NCBI GenBank assembly: GCA_946186915.1
Contig: CAMHOY010000007.1
Span: forward strand, 45,861 to 109,860
Direction: 5' to 3'
Length of the DNA: 64,000 nucleotides
DNA from: an uncultured Bacteroidales bacterium
GTDB taxonomy: Bacteria > Bacteroidota > Bacteroidia > Bacteroidales > Paludibacteraceae
Below are positions 33,788 through 41,425 of the stretch, piece by piece (the stretch's first letter is position 1; every line of letters begins with the position of its first letter). A program made the translations under genes and the position numbers. The notes under the pieces were generated by a model that saw only the letters and a list, made by a program, of their open reading frames with translations, had not been told where the DNA came from and ran no database searches.

Positions 33788-35005
33788 ATGACAACGATTA
33801 TCTTAAAACCGCATAAGGAAGAGTCGCTCAAACGTTTTCACCCGTGGGTGTTCAGCGGCGCGATTGCCCGTGTCCTGCTGGATGCGTCGCATACAGCGTC
33901 CGCACCGGAAGAGGGTGAGTTGGTGCGCGTAGAAAGTGCGCAGGGTGAGGCGCTCGGAGTGGGACATTGGCAAGTGGGTTCTATCGCGGTGCGTATCCTC
34001 GCTTTCGGCGTACAGGAACTGCCGGCGGATTTCTGGGAACAACGTATCCGCGCGGCGTATCGAGTGCGCGAGAGCCTGGGTCTCATCAGAACGGATAACA
34101 ACACTTTCCGCCTGATACACGGCGAAGGAGATTTTCTGCCGGGCCTGATCGTGGATGTATATGCCGACACGGCGGTTGTTCAGGCCCATTCGGTAGGAAT
34201 GCATCGGTGCCGCGAAGTGATTGCCAAGACGGTAGCAACTGTCGTGCCGCAGGTACAGAACGTGTATTACAAGTCCGATGACACCCTGCCCTTCAAGGCA
34301 CCCGTAGAAGGCGATAAAGTGGGATACCTGATCCGCAACACCTCGCCTGAAAGCGAAGAATTCTGGTCGGTAGAGAACGGACTGGAATTTCGCATTGACT
34401 GGTTGCGGGGACAGAAAACAGGCTTCTTCGTGGATCAGCGCGAGAACCGTGCGTTGGTGGAGCGTTATGCTGCGAACAAAGAAGTGCTGAATATGTTCTG
34501 CTATACCGGTGGATTCTCCTTGTATGCTCTGCGTGGCGGCGCAAAGCGCGTGGACTCCGTCGATGTCAGCCAGAAAGCCATCGACTTGGTGAATGCGAAC
34601 GTGGCGCATAACTTCCCGAAGGCGAAAAACCACACTGCCGTCACCGCCGATGCGTTCGAATACCTCGCGGCGCAGAAGAATGCCGGACGCACTTTCGACC
34701 TGATCATACTTGATCCGCCGGCGTTCGCCAAACATCGTGACGCGGTGAAGAACGCTTTGCGCGGATACCAGCGCATCAACGCAAAAGCAATCGAGATGAT
34801 CCGTCCCGGAGGCATTTTATTCACCTTCTCCTGTTCGCAGGCCGTGGATAAAGAGGCTTTCAGACTGGCGGTATTCAGCGCTGCGGCATCCGTAGGAAGA
34901 AAAGTGCGGATACTGCATCAGTTGCATCAACCGCAAGACCACCCGATAAATATTTACCACCCGGAAGGCGAGTACCTGAAGGGATTAGTGCTTTATATAG
35001 AATGA
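33788..35005 (+). CDS. rlmI: Class I SAM-dependent rRNA methyltransferase (RlmI-like)
   Basis: A 405-aa protein. The PUA domain is at the N-terminus (LKPHKEESLKRFHPWVFSGAI); the Rossmann methyltransferase domain has QKTGFFVDQRENR, NMFCYTGGFSLYALRGGA and the catalytic LDPPAFAKHRDAVKNALRGY. RlmI makes m5C1962 of 23S rRNA in E. coli; the same role is likely but not certain. The stop overlaps the next gene start by 4 bp. Confidence 0.9.
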   Translation: MTTIILKPHKEESLKRFHPWVFSGAIARVLLDASHTASAPEEGELVRVESAQGEALGVGHWQVGSIAVRILAFGVQELPADFWEQRIRAAYRVRESLGLIRTDNNTFRLIHGEGDFLPGLIVDVYADTAVVQAHSVGMHRCREVIAKTVATVVPQVQNVYYKSDDTLPFKAPVEGDKVGYLIRNTSPESEEFWSVENGLEFRIDWLRGQKTGFFVDQRENRALVERYAANKEVLNMFCYTGGFSLYALRGGAKRVDSVDVSQKAIDLVNANVAHNFPKAKNHTAVTADAFEYLAAQKNAGRTFDLIILDPPAFAKHRDAVKNALRGYQRINAKAIEMIRPGGILFTFSCSQAVDKEAFRLAVFSAAASVGRKVRILHQLHQPQDHPINIYHPEGEYLKGLVLYIE

Positions 35006-35874
35006 AACTTGTATGTTTTGACACCGAGACCACCGGTTTGGATGTGCAGAAAGAGCACATTATTCAGTTATCGTTAGTAAAAGTGGACACGGACAGTTGG
35101 CAAGTGGAGGACCAACGCGATTGGTATATTCTTCCCGAAGGAGAATTCACGATTCCTGCAGAGTCGGAGGCGGTGCATCATATCTCCAAGGATTTTCTGT
35201 TGGAGCATGGCGTGTCTCTGCGCAGTGTGTATGATGACTTGATAGCCTTTACGGATGGTTGTGACATCCTCTCGTATAACGGCAATGGGTACGATGCGCC
35301 GATCTTGCATTATAACCTGCAACGTCTCGGGTTGGATTTTGACTTTGACGGCCGCACATGGTACGATGCGCTGTTGTTGGAGCGCATCCATACAGCCGGT
35401 CAAGTGGATGAGAACGGTGAAAAACTGCCTAATAACCTGACAGCAGCGTACACCCGTTATTACGGTCATCCGTTTGAAGGGGCGCATAACTCGCTGGATG
35501 ACGTCATGGCTACGATAGAGGTGTTCAAGGCGCAGATAGCGGCGCACGGATGGGCGTGGGCGCAACGCGAAGAGTTCGGCTTCATCTCTTTCGACAGATG
35601 GCTGGTGAAGAGAGGGGATTATTATTATCTCAACCTGGGGGCGCACCGCAACGAGTCCATCGAATCGATGTTACGTATTGACCGCTCGTATCTGGAGTGG
35701 ATTGTCGATAAATGTCCTTCAACGGACGATCAGACTCGTGCGATTATCAGTCCGTATATAGGTCGTTATGTGTCGCCTTTCTCTCCGACTTCTGCGAATG
35801 AGGCAAAACCCTCTTCTCGGGGAAAGAAACGCTCCAAAGGAATTATTACGGATGCCGATTTGAGCCTTTTTTAA
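35002..35874 (+). CDS. 3'-5' exonuclease, DnaQ-like DEDDh family
   Basis: 290 aa. ExoI motif CFDTETTGLD (about 4-13), ExoII SYNGNGYDAPILHYNL (Asp) near 90-105, and ExoIII HNSLDDVMATIEVF with catalytic His and Asp near 155-160. The extra C-terminal third (about 185-290), containing ISFDRWLVKRGDYYYLNLG and a zone of low complexity, is not in minimal DnaQ. It could proofread or trim DNA or RNA. It overlaps rlmI (ATGA). Confidence 0.88.
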   Translation: MKLVCFDTETTGLDVQKEHIIQLSLVKVDTDSWQVEDQRDWYILPEGEFTIPAESEAVHHISKDFLLEHGVSLRSVYDDLIAFTDGCDILSYNGNGYDAPILHYNLQRLGLDFDFDGRTWYDALLLERIHTAGQVDENGEKLPNNLTAAYTRYYGHPFEGAHNSLDDVMATIEVFKAQIAAHGWAWAQREEFGFISFDRWLVKRGDYYYLNLGAHRNESIESMLRIDRSYLEWIVDKCPSTDDQTRAIISPYIGRYVSPFSPTSANEAKPSSRGKKRSKGIITDADLSLF

Positions 35875-36027
35875 TGCAGTACCTTCGGACTCCGCCTTGC
35901 TTCGCAATTCCCCCGAAGCTAGTTCTTAGCCACGAGGGCACGATTATCTCGCACTTCCGTGCAAACGGCAAATATTTTAACAAAAAAGTCCTTTTATGCA
36001 CGCATAATTCATTTTTTTGTTAAAATA
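35875..36027. other. Intergenic region with a composite hairpin element
   Basis: No gene. It contains CTTCGG...CCGAAG (35883-35918), then the module shared with the tRNA-Ala spacer (35921-35965), then the tRNA-Met promoter. Confidence 0.6.
35883..35970. repeat. Composite palindromic element (copy B)
   Basis: On the plus strand it reads TTCTTAGCC-ACGA-GGGCACGATTAT followed by GCAC-TTCC-GTGCAAACGGC. The same order of blocks is found in the spacer at 39964-40007. Its reverse begins GCCGTTTGCAC, as do the elements at 53323 and 62609. Confidence 0.65.
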
Positions 36028-36059
36028 TTTGCACATTTAAAAAATTTGTAGTACCTTTG
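36028..36059 (+). promoter_or_regulatory. Promoter of initiator tRNA and endonuclease gene
   Basis: TTTG (36028-36031), 20 bp, TACCTTTG (36052-36059). The tRNA starts at 36088. Confidence 0.88.
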
Positions 36060-36087
36060 CACCCGCTTTTCAAGAGAAAAGATATAT

Positions 36088-36162
<75 letters not shown>

Positions 36163-36165
36163 ACT

Positions 36166-37455
36166 ATGAGAAAGCACTTTTTATTACTCATTGCTCTTTA
36201 CACGCTCTCCGTTTCGGCGGTGGAGCGTGTTTCGTTAGAGCAACTGCAGGCCGACTGGTCGCGGTACACCAATCAGATGGTTCAATTGACGACCCCACTC
36301 GTGGTATGCGGTAGTTTTTATGACTCGTTGATTCTGGCCCCGGAGCGTTTGTATTGCCCGGAGGAAAAGGCTATAGGGCTGGCAGACGGCGATAGCACGG
36401 ATTATCGGCGTATCGTGGCATCGAATCGCGCGAACTCCATCTGCGTGCATTGCCGCAACGATTATTATAAGGTTCGTACGGGTGACCGTGTACGCGGGTT
36501 TAAGGCGCGCGTGACGAGTGAGCGTCATTTGCTCACGGGCTCGGGAGTGAAGACTTCGCATAGCCGTGTTGCCCCGCTCAAAAAAGCAGAGAGAGGTGCG
36601 ATAAGGGTTGTGGGTGCAAATGTAGAGAACCTTTTTGCCGACCTTGGCGGCTACGCTACAAGACGTACTAAACCAGAACAAAACGCCCTGAAAGTGCGCA
36701 AAGTGGCGAAAGGACTGAAGGCGATGAAAGCCGACCTTTATGCGTTATGCGAAGTGCAGGTGGGTGACAAGGCACCGAAGATGCTTCTTGAGGCGCTGAA
36801 TAAGGGATGCGCGAAGTATGCCTATGTCTCCATGCCGATGGACAATATCGACCGCATAGGAGGTTGTTTCATCTATCGCGTGGATCGCGTGCGACCGTAC
36901 GAAGCACCGCTGTCCGCGTACGCAGATACCAGCAGCCATTACCATGCACGCATGTTTGCGCAAGGCTTTGTGCGCATCGACAAGAAAGGGCAATCGACGG
37001 GAGAACGTTTTGTCGTCAGCCTGAATCACCTGAAGTCGAAACGTCCCGGACGCGGGAACTACGACACGCATCTCAAACGAATGTCCAATGTGGATTCATT
37101 GTTGGCGATGTTACCAAAGGCTACAGCGCTTTATGGCGATTCGGATATCTTGTTGTTGGGGGATTATAATTGTTATACACAGGAGTTGCCAATCCAATCC
37201 ATTGTTCGGGCCGGCTATCCCGATCAGTTGATGCGTTTCTGCCCGGACGACTATTCGTATGTCTTCAAAGGCGAGATGGGTTATCTCGACCGTTGTTTCG
37301 CTTCGCCATCCATGGCGGTACAGGTGGTACACGTACAACCCTGGCATGTTAATGCCGATTGGTATTACCAGCACAGCGCGTTTAGACTGAAAGACAAGAG
37401 TCTGCACCGCTACGCAGACCATGAACCCATCATCGTGGATATCAAACTAAAGTAA
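36166..37455 (+). CDS. Exported endonuclease/exonuclease/phosphatase-family protein
   Basis: About 429 aa from ATG 36166, only 3 nt after the tRNA CCA end. Signal peptide MRKHFLLLIALYTLSVSAV. The N-terminal third (about 20-135) is an OB-like domain found in extracellular nucleases; the EEP domain follows with VVGANVENLF, LYALCEVQ, LNHLKSKRPG, LLLGDYNCY, GYLDRCFAS and YADHEPIIVDI. These supply the metal and catalytic Asp, Glu and His residues. It is probably a periplasmic or secreted nuclease. Transcription is shared with the tRNA. A terminator follows. Confidence 0.88.
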   Translation: MRKHFLLLIALYTLSVSAVERVSLEQLQADWSRYTNQMVQLTTPLVVCGSFYDSLILAPERLYCPEEKAIGLADGDSTDYRRIVASNRANSICVHCRNDYYKVRTGDRVRGFKARVTSERHLLTGSGVKTSHSRVAPLKKAERGAIRVVGANVENLFADLGGYATRRTKPEQNALKVRKVAKGLKAMKADLYALCEVQVGDKAPKMLLEALNKGCAKYAYVSMPMDNIDRIGGCFIYRVDRVRPYEAPLSAYADTSSHYHARMFAQGFVRIDKKGQSTGERFVVSLNHLKSKRPGRGNYDTHLKRMSNVDSLLAMLPKATALYGDSDILLLGDYNCYTQELPIQSIVRAGYPDQLMRFCPDDYSYVFKGEMGYLDRCFASPSMAVQVVHVQPWHVNADWYYQHSAFRLKDKSLHRYADHEPIIVDIKLK

Positions 37456-37468
37456 CTCTTTAACACAA

Positions 37469-37503
37469 AAAAAAACGGGCAGTTGTCAAAACTGTCCGTT
37501 TTT
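37469..37503. terminator. Bidirectional terminator
   Basis: AAAAACGGGCAGTT-GTCA-AACTGTCCGTTTTT: long stem with A and T tails on both sides. It serves the endonuclease gene (+) and the tRNA-Arg transcript (-). Confidence 0.9.
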
Positions 37504-37517
37504 GTGATCCCGCTGGG
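37501..37517 (-). repeat. Extra copy of the tRNA-Arg 3' end
   Basis: The 17 bp TTTGTGATCCCGCTGGG are identical to 37558-37574, covering the last bases of tRNA-Arg plus its trailer. The copy lies 57 bp downstream of the real one. Confidence 0.9.
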
Positions 37518-37557
37518 CAAATTTTCTAATTTGCACCTGCGGTGCGAGCTTCTGCTC
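37518..37557. repeat. Three hairpin modules next to tRNA-Arg
   Basis: CAAATT-TTCT-AATTTG, GCACC-TGC-GGTGC and GAGC-TTCT-GCTC follow each other with almost no bases between. They fill the space between the two 3'-end copies. Confidence 0.8.
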
Positions 37558-37561
37558 TTTG

Positions 37562-37635
37562 TGATCCCGCTGGGGCTCAAACCCAGAACCTTCAGAACCG
37601 GAATCTGACACTCTATTCAATTGAGCTACGGGACC
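37562..37635 (-). tRNA. tRNA-Arg (CCG)
   Basis: A 74-nt cloverleaf: acceptor GGTCCCG/CGGGATC, D arm GCTC-AATTGAATA-GAGT, anticodon arm TCAGA-TTCCGGT-TCTGA (anticodon CCG), T arm CTGGG-TTTGAGC-CCCAG. CCA is not encoded. As in tRNA-Cys, position 19 is A and position 56 is U. It starts 9 bp after the zinc peptidase stop, so it probably ends that operon. Confidence 0.93.
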
Positions 37636-37643
37636 TAAGAGGG

Positions 37644-38330
37644 CTATCTTCTATTTCCCCCTAAAAATATCAGTATGTAATATATCAGTGTGGCAAGTGA
37701 TGAGAGGGCAGCTACAACGTAGGTGTATGCGGCGCTATGCAGTGCGTCGGATGCCATCTCTGTGGTTTCGCGGTCAGTGATGCCTGATTCTTGCAACCAG
37801 TTCACGGCTCGCTGACTGGCATTGACCTCCACCGGTAAGGTGATAAAGGAGAAGAGGGTAGTCAGTGCGAAGAGGCATATTCCTGCCAACAATATTTGCG
37901 GAAAAGTTTCAATCAACAGCATTCCGGCAAGCAGTACCCATGTCATCCAGTTGCTGGCGAAGGACACCACCGGTACTAACGCTGAGCGCAACTTCAGCGG
38001 TGCATAAGCCGTCGCATGTTGTACGGCATGTCCGCATTCGTGCGCCGCTACTGCTGCGGCTGCCACGTTTGTGCCGTAATAGACGTCTTTGGATAAGTTG
38101 ACGGTCTTGGTGGCAGGGTTGTAATGGTCGGTCAGTTGACCATCAATGTGGGTAATCTGTACATCGGTGATGCCATGGTCACGCAGCATCTTTGCCGCTA
38201 CGTCACGACCGCTCATTGGCAAGGCTTCTTTGCTGTATCGCTCGAACTTACTCTTAAGCGAATACGACACAAGCCAACTTGCCAGGGCAATAGCGATGAA
38301 AATAATCCAATATAGAGTCATTGTACTCAT
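37644..38330 (-). CDS. Neutral zinc metallopeptidase (YugP-like)
   Basis: A 228-aa membrane protein. N-terminal helix (about 5-22), the zinc site HECGH in AAAVAAHECGHAVQHA (about 90-105), then two more membrane segments and a C-terminal helix. The family (Zn_peptidase_2) includes B. subtilis YugP; substrates are unknown. It starts 2 bp after the Fur-type gene, so is co-transcribed with it. Confidence 0.9.
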   Translation of the reverse strand: MSTMTLYWIIFIAIALASWLVSYSLKSKFERYSKEALPMSGRDVAAKMLRDHGITDVQITHIDGQLTDHYNPATKTVNLSKDVYYGTNVAAAAVAAHECGHAVQHATAYAPLKLRSALVPVVSFASNWMTWVLLAGMLLIETFPQILLAGICLFALTTLFSFITLPVEVNASQRAVNWLQESGITDRETTEMASDALHSAAYTYVVAALSSLATLIYYILIFLGGNRR

Positions 38331-38332
38331 GC

Positions 38333-38809
38333 TTATGATTTCTTTTTACGTTTCTCCAGACTATCCATTCTGCACCTGCGACATTCTCCATAGATGAAAA
38401 GCGTATAATGCTGCATGAAGAAACTCGGTGTCTTCTGTTCCCGAATGAGGCGGTCGATGGCCGGCGCGCGGAAGTTGGTGACACGTCCGCATTTCTGGCA
38501 AATACGCTGCATTCGGATCGGGTTCCCGGTAATCAGTTCGTACTCTGTTGCTTGATGTCCCTTCTGTCGTTTCGTGGCATGAACGATATTCGCTTTCAGG
38601 AAGAGCTGCAAACAATTATAGATAGTACCCGATGATATTTTCTCTAATTGGCAGGCTTTCTCCAGTTGCTCGGCAGTAAAAGGTTGCGGTAGCATGCAAG
38701 CATGCTCCAATACATTCTCCCGTACGGCAGAATAGCGTCCTCCGTTCTCCTGCACATACGCATTCAAACGCTCCAGCGCACCACCAAAGACTTTGAAGAT
38801 TTTACCCAT
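38333..38809 (-). CDS. Fur-family transcriptional regulator
   Basis: 158 aa. Winged-helix N-terminus (YSAVRENVLEHACMLPQPFTAEQLEKAC, SGTIYNCLQLFLKANIVHA), dimer domain with two CxxC pairs (RICQKCGRV near 104, GECRRC near 143) for a structural zinc. The ligand (Fe, Zn or peroxide sensing) cannot be read. Its ATG overlaps the upstream stop (TGATG). Targets may include its own operon with the zinc peptidase (inference). Confidence 0.9.
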   Translation of the reverse strand: MGKIFKVFGGALERLNAYVQENGGRYSAVRENVLEHACMLPQPFTAEQLEKACQLEKISSGTIYNCLQLFLKANIVHATKRQKGHQATEYELITGNPIRMQRICQKCGRVTNFRAPAIDRLIREQKTPSFFMQHYTLFIYGECRRCRMDSLEKRKKKS

Positions 38810-39939
38810 CAGATTGTTTTGATATATGCGCGGTGCTGTTTATGACGCTTGTGGTCAAACTGCGTAAAATTGGCAATGTTCTTTGTGTTGGTCTCCAATA
38901 TATTGGTTGTTTCCAGTCGTTGGATGCCGTATTTGTTGATTATAGGTATCTGATCCTGGAAGAACAACGCATTAATACCCTTATCCTGGTAGTCCGGCCG
39001 TATGGCAATCAGCAGAAAACTGAACGACTCCATGTGCTTGGCCTTCAGCGCTTTCAGCAGGTAGTACCATCCCAATGGCAGTAATTTTCCTCCGCATTTT
39101 CTTAACGCGTCCGAGATATCCGGCATACCCAAACCTACACCCACGATTTCATCTTTCTCATTCACAACGAGCGTCACGAAGTCAAAGTTCAACAGCGGGA
39201 AATACATGTCCTTGTAGTAGTTCTTCTGCTTCGCAGTCATAGGCTGGAAGTTGTACAGTTTCTGGTATGCCTCGTCGATGACGTCCATATACTGGATACC
39301 ATACTTACGCACGAGTTCGCGCGAGTTCTTCACTTTATCCACGCGCACATGCGAGCGCTCTTTGACTATATTCGCAATGCGGTTCAAGCGTTCCGGGCAT
39401 CCATCAGGCGGATATACTTGGAGCTCTATCCAATCGGCATCTTTGGTCAGCTCGTACGCCTCCATGTGCTTCACGTAATACGGATAGTTATATAGTGATG
39501 CCATTACCGCCGGGTAGTCGTAGCCTTCAATCAGCAAACCTTCATGGTCGAAGTCCGTGAAGCCGACAGGGCCGTTCAACGCGTCCATCCCGCGTTCTTT
39601 TCCCCATGTTACGACGGTATCCAGCAACGCACGACTCACTTCAAAGTCATCAATGAAGTCAAACCATCCAAAGCGAACATGTTTGTAATTCCATTTCTCG
39701 TTGGCCTTATGATTGATGATCCCGGCGATACGCCCAACTGCTTTGCCGTCACGGAAAGCCATCCATAACTGGTACTCGCATACTTCCAAGGCCGGATTGT
39801 GGTCCGGCTCAAAGCAGTTCATTTCATCGAAGAAGAGGGGAGGGCAGTAGTACGGACAATCCGCATACAAATCATTAGCGAACTGAATGAATTGTTTCAG
39901 TCCGCGTTTCGTATTAATCTGTCGAATTTCTATTGCCAT
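38809..39939 (-). CDS. GNAT-like N-acetyltransferase family protein
   Basis: 376 aa from ATG 39939 (MAIEIRQINTKRGLKQFIQF). Large Bacteroidetes proteins of this type have a divergent GNAT fold: LWMAFRDGKAVGRIAGIINHKAN early, GPVGFTDFDHEGLLIEGYDYPA in the middle, and ESFSFLLIAIRPDYQDKGINALFF near 315. Substrate unknown. An upstream extension of the frame would read through tRNA-Ala and is rejected. The 25-bp tRNA-Ala 3'-end copy directly abuts the start codon. Confidence 0.82.
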   Translation of the reverse strand: MAIEIRQINTKRGLKQFIQFANDLYADCPYYCPPLFFDEMNCFEPDHNPALEVCEYQLWMAFRDGKAVGRIAGIINHKANEKWNYKHVRFGWFDFIDDFEVSRALLDTVVTWGKERGMDALNGPVGFTDFDHEGLLIEGYDYPAVMASLYNYPYYVKHMEAYELTKDADWIELQVYPPDGCPERLNRIANIVKERSHVRVDKVKNSRELVRKYGIQYMDVIDEAYQKLYNFQPMTAKQKNYYKDMYFPLLNFDFVTLVVNEKDEIVGVGLGMPDISDALRKCGGKLLPLGWYYLLKALKAKHMESFSFLLIAIRPDYQDKGINALFFQDQIPIINKYGIQRLETTNILETNTKNIANFTQFDHKRHKQHRAYIKTI

Positions 39940-39963
39940 TTTGTGGAGCATAGGGGAGTCGAA
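39939..39963 (-). repeat. Extra copy of the tRNA-Ala 3' end
   Basis: 25 bp identical to 40054-40078 (last 20 nt of tRNA-Ala plus trailer). It ends at the start codon of the acetyltransferase gene. Confidence 0.92.
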
Positions 39964-40053
39964 AATTGCACCGGTGCAATTATCGTGCCCTTCAGGGCTA
40001 AGAACCGGGGTTTGAATCCCCTCGTCTTGGTCCCTAAAGGCATTTTCTATGCC
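39964..40053. repeat. Spacer of hairpin modules and a T-arm-like fragment (copy A)
   Basis: In order: AATTGCAC-CG-GTGCAATT (palindrome), GCCC-TTCA-GGGC, a plus-strand T-arm-like piece GGGGTTTGAATCCCC, and AAGGCAT-TTTCT-ATGCCTT. The first two modules with their joining bases recur at 35921-35965. Confidence 0.75.
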
Positions 40054-40058
40054 TTTTG

Positions 40059-40131
40059 TGGAGCATAGGGGAGTCGAACCCCTGACCTCAACATTGCGAA
40101 CGTTGCGCTCTACCAACTGAGCTAATACCCC
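40059..40131 (-). tRNA. tRNA-Ala (CGC)
   Basis: A 73-nt cloverleaf: acceptor GGGGTAT/ATGCTCC with the alanine identity pair G3-U70, anticodon loop TTCGCAA (CGC), T arm AGGGG-TTCGACT-CCCCT. CCA is not encoded. No promoter separates it from tmRNA upstream. Confidence 0.93.
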
Positions 40132-40154
40132 TCGCTTACATTGGAACTCGCTTT

Positions 40155-40173
40155 AGTGGAACTAGCGGGATTC
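40155..40173 (-). repeat. Extra copy of the tmRNA 3' end
   Basis: 19 bp, AGTGGAACTAGCGGGATTC, matches 40198-40216 with one mismatch. Between the copies lies one perfect hairpin, TCAAAGGCAG-CGTT-CTGCCTTTGA (40174-40197). Confidence 0.88.
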
Positions 40174-40199
40174 TCAAAGGCAGCGTTCTGCCTTTGAAG

Positions 40200-40589
40200 T
40201 GGAGCTAGCGGGATTCGAACCCGCGTCCAAACAAGGAACAATCCTGCTTTCTACACGCTTATCTTGGCCTTCATTTTCGTCCGGTAGCAAGACCCAAGCC
40301 ACCAACTACCGGCTTATCTGCTAAATTTTCAATCCCGCATCGCAGCCTGCGACATCTATTCCGTGTATTACCGCACCACTATATCCTATCAGCCCACAGA
40401 CTCGGCTTGGAGTGATGTCTCGTTCAGGCGCCTGGCGCCCGAAGAAAGCTAATCTACTATACTTCGATTAGGCAGCGAGAGCATAACCATTGTTGCCAGT
40501 TATCTTTTGAAGCGAGATTTACGAGCGTTGCCTCATTGCTCGGCGTGCTTACACAACCATTCTACCTGCTGTCAAAACCAAATAGCCCC
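40200..40589 (-). ncRNA. ssrA: Transfer-messenger RNA (tmRNA)
   Basis: 390 nt. The tRNA-like ends pair: 5' GGGGCTA with 3' TAGCTCC, including a G3-U70-type pair for alanine charging; the T arm is CGGGTTCGAATCCCG. The tag reading frame (40468-40497, minus) is GGC AAC AAT GGT TAT GCT CTC GCT GCC TAA, so the tag is (A)GNNGYALAA, ending in the usual ALAA degron. It rescues stalled ribosomes. Confidence 0.95.
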
Positions 40590-40609
40590 CACTAGTTGCA
40601 AAGTGGGTG

Positions 40610-40641
40610 CAAAATTACTGCTTTTTTTTGAATTGTGCAAA
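40610..40641 (-). promoter_or_regulatory. Promoter of tmRNA and probably the downstream operon
   Basis: TTTG (40638-40641), 20 bp, TAATTTTG (40610-40617). No further promoter of this form occurs before the tRNA-Ala, acetyltransferase, Fur, peptidase and tRNA-Arg genes. Confidence 0.85.
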
Positions 40642-40654
40642 TATTTTTGAATTT

Positions 40655-41425
40655 TTATTCAAAAGAGAGGTAGGGAACAAGGCGTTCCAGCTCTTTTTCG
40701 TCGAAATCGGGGAGTTCCTGCAGGTCCTCGATCCCGTTTAGCCGTGTGCGCTTTCTTCGCAGGGAGTAAATGGATTTAGCCTGTTGGTACCGAATGTAAG
40801 GATGACGTTGGAGTCGTTCCGCTGAACTTCTGTTGACAGGAATGGTTTGCACGTCTTTGCTGTCGGCGGTGAAGTGGTGTAACAGCGTGTCCAAGCGCAG
40901 TTTGGATAGCGCTTCGTCTGTCAGTTGGACCGGATTGCTATACCCTCCTAACTGTTCCCGATATTGGATGATCTGAATGGCTGTGAAACGTCCGATGCCC
41001 CGGATGAACTGCAGCTCGGCTGTGTCCGTGTGGTTAAGATCCAAGATCGTATCTTTTTTGATATGACGGGCATAGTGCCATCCTACGGAGTCTCGCCAGA
41101 GGGAGTCGGCAATGCGAAAAGAGTCATACGCCTGTTGCCTTTCGCGTTTCCACTCATCGCGGCGCATGGAATCCACAATACGAAAGGAGTCATAACGTTG
41201 TTCCCGTTCTTTGGCCCACTGCGCATAACGCAGCGAATCCGCGCGCCGCATGGAATCTTTGCGCTGTTCCCATGTGCGCATGACGGGTTCCTGAGGCGCT
41301 TGCAACTCGGGTTCTTTGGAGGGCCACAAGGCTATGGTTAACCATATAATCAAGAAAATGCCGAAAAGAATAAACGCACCGATACGTTGCTCTTTGGCTA
41401 ATATATGTCGGTCTTTCTTAGCCAT
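40655..41425 (-). CDS. ComEA-like helix-hairpin-helix protein
   Basis: 256 aa. One N-terminal membrane helix (about 14-33), a charged linker with repeated DSFRIVDSMRRDEW/DSFRIADSLWRD units (about 75-115), then two helix-hairpin-helix units: LDLNHTDTAELQFIRGIGRFTAIQI and the second with IRYQQAKSIYSLRR...LPDFDEKELERL. ComEA proteins bind incoming DNA in the periplasm during uptake. It overlaps xseA by 8 bp. Confidence 0.85.
   Translation of the reverse strand: MAKKDRHILAKEQRIGAFILFGIFLIIWLTIALWPSKEPELQAPQEPVMRTWEQRKDSMRRADSLRYAQWAKEREQRYDSFRIVDSMRRDEWKRERQQAYDSFRIADSLWRDSVGWHYARHIKKDTILDLNHTDTAELQFIRGIGRFTAIQIIQYREQLGGYSNPVQLTDEALSKLRLDTLLHHFTADSKDVQTIPVNRSSAERLQRHPYIRYQQAKSIYSLRRKRTRLNGIEDLQELPDFDEKELERLVPYLSFE

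Noticed and set aside
39985..40035. Possible plus-strand tRNA suggested by GGGGTTTGAATCCCC
   Set aside because: Only a T-arm-like piece; no anticodon arm or matching acceptor, so treated as a fragment.
39940..40116. N-terminal extension of the acetyltransferase
   Set aside because: Would translate tRNA-Ala and the hairpin spacer.
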